Shown piece after piece: positions 1 through 4,876 of a DNA stretch of 7,135 bases. The notes below the pieces were generated by a model that was not told the origin of the DNA, did not search any database, and saw only the letters and a list, made by a program, of their open reading frames with translations. This DNA is from Kiritimatiellia bacterium (GTDB lineage: Bacteria > Verrucomicrobiota > Kiritimatiellia > RFP12 > UBA3636). The stretch lies in NCBI GenBank assembly GCA_017450425.1, contig JAFSUV010000085.1, forward strand, positions 1-7,135. Direction: 5' to 3'. A program made the translations under genes and the position numbers. How positions within the stretch are numbered: the stretch's first letter is position 1; every line of letters begins with the position of its first letter.

Positions 1-18
1 CAACTGAGCTATAGCCCC
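1..18 (-). tRNA. tRNA 5' end, probably tRNA-Ala (partial)
   Basis: Read on the minus strand from 18 to 1, the sequence is GGGGCTATAGCTCAGTTG. It fits the tRNA numbering exactly: acceptor strand GGGGCTA, T8-A9, D-stem GCTC at 10-13, then A14, G15, T16, T17 and G18. From memory it differs at only one position from the start of the E. coli alanine tRNA (UGC), and it has the G at position 3 needed for the G3-U70 alanine identity pair. The anticodon lies outside the window, so the amino acid is inferred. A promoter-like element sits at a suitable distance upstream. Confidence 0.78.
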
Positions 19-41
19 GTAAGTGTCGCAAAACGCGGGGT

Positions 42-94
42 AAGTTAGCAAACGCCAAGATGCTTGTCAAGCAAAAACTTTCACAAATTTTTTT
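42..94 (-). promoter_or_regulatory. Sigma-70 promoter with UP-like element for the leftward tRNA
   Basis: On the minus strand a perfect TTGACA (70-65) is followed by a 17-base spacer and TAACTT (47-42, 3 of 6 matches to TATAAT). Upstream of the -35, positions 73-94 are almost wholly A/T in alternating A- and T-tracts, like an UP element. The run just after the -10 is accccgcg, a GC-rich discriminator of the kind found at stringently controlled stable-RNA promoters. Transcription would start near 35, leaving a leader of about 17 bases before the tRNA. The weak -10 is compensated by the other elements. Confidence 0.65.
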
Positions 95-238
95 CGGAGA
101 AGTGCAATAGCAAATGGAATGAAATTGACAGGATCAAAGAATGGGCAACGGAAGCCCAAGAAGAAGAGCGCCGGGGAGGTAAGTGCAAAAGGCGCCCTGC
201 ACCGTGGTGTCATGGGTTCGACCAAAAACCTGAAACAC
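95..238. other. Stretch without a recognisable gene
   Basis: This stretch lies between the tRNA promoter and the short ORF at 251. Open frames exist here (from TTG at 64 and from ATG at 119), but they lack a good ribosome binding site and encode lysine/arginine-rich sequence with no family I recognise. A TTGACA at 125-130 has no -10 partner at the right distance. A modest imperfect hairpin is possible at 202-240 (CCGTG with CACGG, and GGGTT with AACCT). I see nothing else. Confidence 0.5.
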
Positions 239-245
239 GGGAGGG
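239..245 (+). promoter_or_regulatory. Ribosome binding site for the short ORF at 251
   Basis: The sequence GGGAGGG contains a strong Shine-Dalgarno core (GGAGG) and ends 5 bases before the ATG at 251. It favours that ATG over the longer in-frame start at 119. It is the main reason to think the 29-codon ORF is, or was, a real translation start. Confidence 0.55.
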
Positions 246-250
246 ACGCC

Positions 251-340
251 ATGAAAAATTATAGCATACACCACGTTCCGGGACGGCATCTGACCTTCGA
301 GGACAGGCTGATTCTCGCGAGGGCGCGGCACGGCGCTTGA
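251..340 (+). pseudogene. IS30-like transposase N-terminal fragment (29 codons)
   Basis: An ATG with a strong ribosome binding site opens a 29-residue ORF. Its residues 12-29 read RHLTFEDRLILARARHGA. This resembles the first half of the helix-turn-helix (HTH_38) that opens IS30-family transposases, where a (K/R)HLT-x-(E/D)-(E/D)R pattern is followed by a helix and a glycine turn. A TGA then ends the frame where the second helix should begin. I see no convincing continuation in the other frames and no inverted repeats, so it looks like a decayed or truncated start of a transposase gene. It could instead be a genuine small protein or a chance ORF. Its stop codon lies inside the -35 box of the asd promoter, so the remnant sits directly against that promoter. 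Confidence 0.4.
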
Positions 341-365
341 CTGCGAGGCGGCCTCGGAATATACT
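337..365 (+). promoter_or_regulatory. Sigma-70 promoter for asd with palindrome in the spacer
   Basis: TTGACT (337-342, 5 of 6 matches) and TATACT (360-365, 5 of 6) are separated by exactly 17 bases. The start point would fall near 372, giving a leader of about 39 bases before the asd ATG. The spacer contains CGAGGC-G-GCCTCG (344-356), a perfect 6-bp inverted repeat around one base. A repressor or activator could bind it between the two boxes. No U-tract follows, so it is not a terminator. Confidence 0.72.
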
Positions 366-397
366 GGTGCGCCGATTCGCACACAACAAAAAAAATC

Positions 398-404
398 GGA
401 AGGA
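398..404 (+). promoter_or_regulatory. Ribosome binding site of asd
   Basis: GGAAGGA ends 6 bases before the ATG at 411. It is purine-rich with a good Shine-Dalgarno core and fixes that ATG as the start. An A-run of eight (388-395) just upstream keeps the site unstructured. Confidence 0.7.
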
Positions 405-410
405 AGTCCT

Positions 411-1466
411 ATGAATCGTCCTCTTCGCGTAGCTGTGGCCGGCGCCACCGGAGCCGTCGGCGTCGAGATGGTAAAGACGCTCGAAGCGCGGAAGTTTCCC
501 GTCGCGTCCCTGAAGCTTCTCGCATCGGCGCGTTCGGTCGGCAAGACCGTCGAATTTTGCGGCGAAAAGATCGCCGTCGAAGAACTTGGCGAAGACTCGT
601 TCAAGGGGGTCGATGTCGCCCTCTTCAGCGCCGGAGCCGGCATTTCGAAGCTTTTCCGCAAGGCCGTCGTGGATTCGGGGTGCGTGATGGTCGATAATTC
701 GTCCGCCTTCCGCATGGAAGACGACGTGCCGCTCGTCGTGCCCGAAGTCAATCCCGGCGATGCCGCGAAGCACAACGGCGTAATCGCCAACCCGAATTGC
801 ACCACGATCATTATGCTCGTGGCCGTCGCGCCGCTCCACCGCGCGTTCGGCCTCAGGCGCATCGTCGCCGCGACCTACCAGTCCGCGTCCGGCGCAGGCG
901 CCAAGGGCATGAACGAGCTTTACGAACAGACTCGCGCGCTGCTCGGGGCGGCGTCGGGAATTGACGAACTCGCGCGCTCATACCGCGCCGTGCTCGAGCG
1001 TTCCGGCTCCGTGCCGACCGCGTTCTCCGATCCGATCGCCTTCAACGTGTTTCCGCACATCGATGTCTTCCAGCCCAACGGCTACACGAAGGAAGAGATG
1101 AAGATGGTCAACGAATCGCGCAAAATCCTGCATCTGCCGGAGTTGCGCGTATCGTGCACGAGCGTCCGCGTCCCGTCCCTGCGCGCGCACTCGGAATCGC
1201 TCAATCTGGAGTTTTCGCGCAAAGTGTCGCCGGAAGAAGTGCGTGGCACGCTCGCGAAAGCGCCCGGCGTCATCGTGGTGGACGATCCGGCTTCGCTCAA
1301 GTATCCGCTCCCGATCGACGCTTCGGGCCGCGGCGAAGTCCTCGCCGGCCGCATCAGGCAGGATGTCTCGAATCCCGACGGCACCGGCATCGACATGTTC
1401 GTCTCCGGCGACCAGCTCCTCAAGGGCGCGGCTCTCAACGCCGTGCAGATAGCCGAACTGCTCTAG
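411..1466 (+). CDS. asd: Aspartate-semialdehyde dehydrogenase
   Basis: This cytoplasmic enzyme reduces L-aspartyl-4-phosphate to L-aspartate-4-semialdehyde with NADPH. It is the branch-point step to lysine/diaminopimelate (hence peptidoglycan), threonine and methionine. The 351-residue length is normal for the family. The N-terminal Rossmann glycine motif GATGAVG is at residues 11-17. NSSAFRM is at 96-102. The active-site Cys is C130 in NPNCTT, and SASGAGAKGM is at 158-167. The family's GYTKEEMKMV is at 224-233, and RVPSLRAHSE at 253-262 carries the catalytic His H260. The C-terminal KGAALNAVQIAE helix is at 338-349. All expected residues are present, so it should be active. The start is set by the ribosome binding site at 398-404. 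The gene has its own promoter at 337-365, and the following gene begins one base after its stop. Confidence 0.97.
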   Translation: MNRPLRVAVAGATGAVGVEMVKTLEARKFPVASLKLLASARSVGKTVEFCGEKIAVEELGEDSFKGVDVALFSAGAGISKLFRKAVVDSGCVMVDNSSAFRMEDDVPLVVPEVNPGDAAKHNGVIANPNCTTIIMLVAVAPLHRAFGLRRIVAATYQSASGAGAKGMNELYEQTRALLGAASGIDELARSYRAVLERSGSVPTAFSDPIAFNVFPHIDVFQPNGYTKEEMKMVNESRKILHLPELRVSCTSVRVPSLRAHSESLNLEFSRKVSPEEVRGTLAKAPGVIVVDDPASLKYPLPIDASGRGEVLAGRIRQDVSNPDGTGIDMFVSGDQLLKGAALNAVQIAELL

Positions 1467-1467
1467 C

Positions 1468-3813
1468 ATGGCACGGGCGGGGAACTTTCGCGCCGCTTCG
1501 GCTTCGTTTGCCGCAGCGGCGCTTGTTTGCCTGGTTTCGCTTTCGCCGCTCCTCAAGGCGCCGCTGCTCTTCGACGACCATGCCGTCATCGAGGGCGACG
1601 AAGCGGTAGTGTTCGCAGACGGCGACACCACCGCGCATGTTGACTTTTTCAAGGACATCGCGGTGTGTCCGCGCCCGGTGCGCCAACTCACGCACAGGAT
1701 CGACGCCGCGCTGTTCGGAAAGGGGACGACAGGGCCGCACGCCGTAAACATCCTTCTCCACATTTCGACCGGACTCGCCGGGTGCATACTGCTCCTTTCG
1801 CTCGGGAAGCCGCCGTGGCTCGCCAGTTGCGCGGCGCTGCTCTTCCTGCTCAATCCGGTGTGCGTCGAGTCGGTCGGCATCGTTTCCCACCGCAAGGAAC
1901 TGCTGTCCGCACTGTTCGTCACGCTGGCGCTTTTGGCGGCGCTCAAGAAAAGCGGCGGCTTTTCCCTTGTCGCGGCAGCGCTCGCCGCAGTCGCGGTCGG
2001 CGCCAAGGAAACCGCCGTCGTGTTCCCGCTGCTGTTTGCGGCCGTCGCCGTGCGGCGGGTTCCGTCTCCCGTCGAGATCGGGCGCGCCGGCAAAAGCGGA
2101 AAATCCGTCAGCCGCGTCCTTGCGACGTACTGCGCCCTTGCGCTGGCTCTGGCCCTTGCCGCCAGGTTTCAAATCGCGCGCAGCATGGAGGCGCACGGCG
2201 GGAATCCCGCAGCCGATGCGTTTCGGGCCGGCCATTTTGCAATGGGCTCCTCCTTTTCAAGCGCCCTTGGCGCCGCCCTGCGCGCGTTTCCCCGCTATAT
2301 CGCATGCATGGCGTGGCCGCTGGGCCATGCGATTGATCCGCGGTTCGACCTGAAGACCCCGCTTTTCTCCATCGCCTGCCTTGCGGGGGTCGCATGCGTC
2401 TGCCTTGTCGCGACCGCTCTAGTGCGGAGTTGGCGCGACCGCTCCGCTTTCTTCAGCCCGCTCGCATGGTGCATCGCGGCACTGGCACCGTATCTCTGGC
2501 CGCCGCTGCTCAAGGCCGGCGCCACGCAGATACTGGCCGACCGGTATGCGTATCTCGCGTCGTTCGGCGCAGCCTGGCTCGCAGCCGAGGCCGTGTACGC
2601 CATAAAGAACCTCCCCTTGCGCCGGGCGGTCGCGCTCGCCATCGCCGCGACGTTCGCATGCTCGTCGTTTTCGCTCGCGAAATCCTACAAATCCTCGACG
2701 GCGCTCTGGGAACGCACGATCCGCATCAATCCCGCTTCGTTCCAGGCGGCGCACAACTACGCGCTTGCCCTGTGGCGAGAAGGAGGCGACGCCAAGGCGG
2801 CCGACGCCGAATTCGCCCGCATGATGCGACTTGCGCCGGATTTCGACTACGGCATAGCGACGCGTGCGCAGACGATGGCCGAATCCGGCTCTCCGGTTAA
2901 GGCTCTCCACTTTCTGACTGCGGAACTTGCAAAAAAACCGGACTCCGTCAGCATACTCCGGCAGCGTGGCATCGTAAACTTCGGACTTGGGCGCATGGAA
3001 AGCGCGGTATCCGACTTTTCGAAGGCCGAAGCGCTCGGCGCCGGCGACCTCTTTTTCAGGGAAGAATACGCCGAAGCGCTGTTGCGGACGGCGCGGTGGC
3101 CTGAGGCGCGGAAGCAGTTCCTTCTTTCGGCCCGAATTTCGGACGCTCCCGAAACGCGGAAAATGGCGTCTATGTCCGTGCTGCTCTCGGCAAATCCGCC
3201 GCCCCGCCCCGGCAAACTGCTCGTAGCGGGAGACAGCGTGCCGCACGGTACGCGGGCCGTGGGGCCGGACGGCAAAGAACACGGAATCGCGGAACTTCTC
3301 GGCAGCGGACGCGGGTTCCCCTTCGCCGGCGTACGCGACATTTCCAAGCCCGGTTCCACCGCCGAAGAACTGGCGGCGGCGGCGGGCCGGATCATGAAGG
3401 CGTCCAACGCCCAAAACGACGTCGCGGCGGCGGTTTTGATCTGGACCGGCCACAACGACGCGTTTTTCGGAAAGTCGCCGCAGCGGATTCTCGAAAGCGT
3501 ATCGAAGGTCGCGCTTGAAGTGCGCAAAGCCGGCGCGAGGCCGGTTCTGCTCGGCCCGATACCGGTGCGGAACGCGCCGGAGCGCGACCGCACGGAGCAG
3601 GAGAGGACGCTTGCGGCGCTCAACGGCATCATGCGCAGGTTCGCCAAAGAGTCCGGCATGGAGTTTGTCGATGTCCGCGCCGCGCTGAAACGGAGATTTC
3701 AGGATCCGTCCGAAGCGCTGGATCCGGACACCGGCAACCACCTCACGCCCGCCGCCATGCGTTGCGTCGCCGATTCGCTCGGCGCCACGCTCCTAAAGAC
3801 TGCAACCCGCTGA
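1468..3813 (+). CDS. TMTC-like GT-C membrane glycosyltransferase fused to TPR and SGNH hydrolase domains
   Basis: This is a 781-residue multi-pass inner-membrane protein. Residues 1-405 hold about ten or more hydrophobic segments (first near 13-30, last near 386-404). The pattern matches the bacterial relatives of TMTC O-mannosyltransferases: FDDH at 35-38 in the first periplasmic loop, RPVRQLTHRI at 69-78, a family-like HRKELLSALF at 141-150, AKETAVVFPLL at 179-189, and ADRYAYLASFG at 357-367. Residues about 410-575 are TPR-like helical pairs, starting LW-x3-I-x-I-NP-x-SF-x-AAHNYA. Residues 582-776 form an SGNH/GDSL hydrolase domain: AGDS with S590, KPGST with G629, TGHND with G661 and N663, and GNHLT with H758. 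The expected Asp lies four residues before the His (D754), not three. Inferred role: transfer of a sugar from a lipid carrier at the outer membrane face, with esterase/deacetylase or acyl-transfer chemistry on the product. Substrates are unknown. It begins one base after asd, so co-transcription and coupling are likely. Confidence 0.8.
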   Translation: MARAGNFRAASASFAAAALVCLVSLSPLLKAPLLFDDHAVIEGDEAVVFADGDTTAHVDFFKDIAVCPRPVRQLTHRIDAALFGKGTTGPHAVNILLHISTGLAGCILLLSLGKPPWLASCAALLFLLNPVCVESVGIVSHRKELLSALFVTLALLAALKKSGGFSLVAAALAAVAVGAKETAVVFPLLFAAVAVRRVPSPVEIGRAGKSGKSVSRVLATYCALALALALAARFQIARSMEAHGGNPAADAFRAGHFAMGSSFSSALGAALRAFPRYIACMAWPLGHAIDPRFDLKTPLFSIACLAGVACVCLVATALVRSWRDRSAFFSPLAWCIAALAPYLWPPLLKAGATQILADRYAYLASFGAAWLAAEAVYAIKNLPLRRAVALAIAATFACSSFSLAKSYKSSTALWERTIRINPASFQAAHNYALALWREGGDAKAADAEFARMMRLAPDFDYGIATRAQTMAESGSPVKALHFLTAELAKKPDSVSILRQRGIVNFGLGRMESAVSDFSKAEALGAGDLFFREEYAEALLRTARWPEARKQFLLSARISDAPETRKMASMSVLLSANPPPRPGKLLVAGDSVPHGTRAVGPDGKEHGIAELLGSGRGFPFAGVRDISKPGSTAEELAAAAGRIMKASNAQNDVAAAVLIWTGHNDAFFGKSPQRILESVSKVALEVRKAGARPVLLGPIPVRNAPERDRTEQERTLAALNGIMRRFAKESGMEFVDVRAALKRRFQDPSEALDPDTGNHLTPAAMRCVADSLGATLLKTATR

Positions 3814-3868
3814 AGGACGCCCGCCATCTTCCGCCCGGCGAGTCTTCCGGACATGCCGCCGCCGCGGG
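3814..3868. other. Convergent intergenic gap, no clear terminator
   Basis: These 55 bases lie between two converging stop codons. They are GC-rich with only trivial inverted repeats (for example GTC-TTCCG-GAC at 3842-3852) and no T-tract on either strand. I see no intrinsic terminator, so termination may be Rho-dependent or transcripts may overlap. Confidence 0.5.
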
Positions 3869-4876
3869 TCATGCGCGCGGAAAGGTGTCGCGATAGACGG
3901 AGTGCAGGCGCTCTATCGAAACATGCGTGTAGAGCTGGGTCGTTGACAGGGACGAGTGGCCGAGAAGCTCCTGCACGACCCGGAGGTCGGCTCCGTTGTC
4001 GAGCAGATGCGTGGCAAAGGAGTGCCTCAGCGAATGCGGCGAATAGCGGGGCGGCAGACAGGCTGCGGCGAGGGCCGCGGAAAAGACGCGCTCGAAAAGC
4101 CGTGTCGTGGCGCGGCCGCCCCTGCGGTTGAAGAACACCGGCGAACCCGATTTCGCCGCCAAATCCGGCCCGAAGACGCGGGAGGACGCTTCGAGGAGCC
4201 TCGCCACAGCCCTCTGCGAGCATCCGGACATCGGGCACAGGCGCTGCTTGCGCCCCTTGCCGGTCAGGACCGCGCAGCCGGAATCCATGTCGAGATTCCC
4301 CACGCAAAGCGACGCGGCTTCGGCTATGCGGGCGCCCGTGCCGTAGAGAAACTCCAGCGCGACCCAGTCGCGGAGCGCGACATAGGCGCGCGTGCGCTCG
4401 CGCTCCGAATCGTCCGCCGGCGCCGTCGCCTCTTCCGCGTCGGCGCGGAGCTTCGCCGTGTCGAGAAGTTCGCCGACTTCGTTGACGGAAAGGACGTCGG
4501 GAAGAGTCCTTGCGGCGCGCGGCCCCCTAAGCCCCTCCAGCGGAATTTCGCGCACCACGCCGCACCGGACCAGAAACTTGAAAAACGACCGCAGCGCGGA
4601 AAGCTTCCGCCTGACGGTGGCGGGCGCGGTCTCTGTCCGCGCTACGGCGGCAAGGAACGAGCGAATGTCCTCGCGCCGCACTTTGCGCCAGTCGAGGGCG
4701 CCCGATCCGGCGCCCTCGAATCTGAAAAGCGCGAACTGCCCGATGTCACGCAAGTATGCGGCGGCGGTGTTCTCCGACTCGCCCTTCTCGCCGAGCGCGA
4801 AGCGCGCGAAAGCCGCTACGGCGGGATCGGAGACCGCGACGCTCCGAAGCGGCGCCGGCACTGCAGCCGGTGTCAT
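3869..4876 (-). CDS. xerC: Tyrosine recombinase XerC
   Basis: This is a site-specific recombinase that, with XerD, resolves chromosome dimers at dif during division. Protein length is 335 residues. The N-terminal SAM-like DNA-binding domain covers about 15-120, with the family's RRKLSALRSFFKFL at 89-102. The catalytic domain covers about 130-335. All active-site residues are present: R183 in GARIAEAASL, K207 in TGKGRKQR, H281 and R284 in HSLRHSFATHLL, H307 in LLGHSSLSTTQLYTH, and the nucleophile Y316. The ELLGHSSLSTTQ wording and the VYRDTFPRA end favour XerC over XerD. It is longer than the usual ~300 because of an acidic insert at about 141-161. The ATG overlaps the upstream gene's TGA (ATGA, 4876-4873). 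Its own ribosome binding site is weak, so translation probably depends on coupling. No dif-like site is visible in the window. Confidence 0.95.
   Translation of the reverse strand: MTPAAVPAPLRSVAVSDPAVAAFARFALGEKGESENTAAAYLRDIGQFALFRFEGAGSGALDWRKVRREDIRSFLAAVARTETAPATVRRKLSALRSFFKFLVRCGVVREIPLEGLRGPRAARTLPDVLSVNEVGELLDTAKLRADAEEATAPADDSERERTRAYVALRDWVALEFLYGTGARIAEAASLCVGNLDMDSGCAVLTGKGRKQRLCPMSGCSQRAVARLLEASSRVFGPDLAAKSGSPVFFNRRGGRATTRLFERVFSAALAAACLPPRYSPHSLRHSFATHLLDNGADLRVVQELLGHSSLSTTQLYTHVSIERLHSVYRDTFPRA

Noticed and set aside
125..153. TTGACA at 125-130 as a plus-strand promoter
   Set aside because: The hexamer 17 bases downstream (acggaa) does not resemble a -10, and no better one lies at 16-18 bases.
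212..226. GGGTTCGACC resembling a tRNA T-arm
   Set aside because: The flanks cannot pair as a 5-bp T-stem (ATGGG against AAAAA), and no acceptor or anticodon arm can be placed.
119..340. A longer 73-codon version of the short ORF, starting at 119
   Set aside because: There is no ribosome binding site at 119, and the added residues are lysine-rich with no recognisable pattern. The ATG at 251 has a strong site.
210..862. Minus-strand open frames of 209-242 codons over the start of asd
   Set aside because: They lie opposite the asd Rossmann region, have no motifs, and no minus-strand start signals were seen.
2419..3741. A 440-codon open frame on the minus strand opposite the TPR/SGNH region
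   Set aside because: Its composition is Arg/Gly-rich without motifs, and the opposite strand encodes recognisable TPR and SGNH blocks.
3814..3868. Bidirectional terminator between the converging genes
   Set aside because: Only 3-4 bp stems form, and there is no T-tract on either strand.
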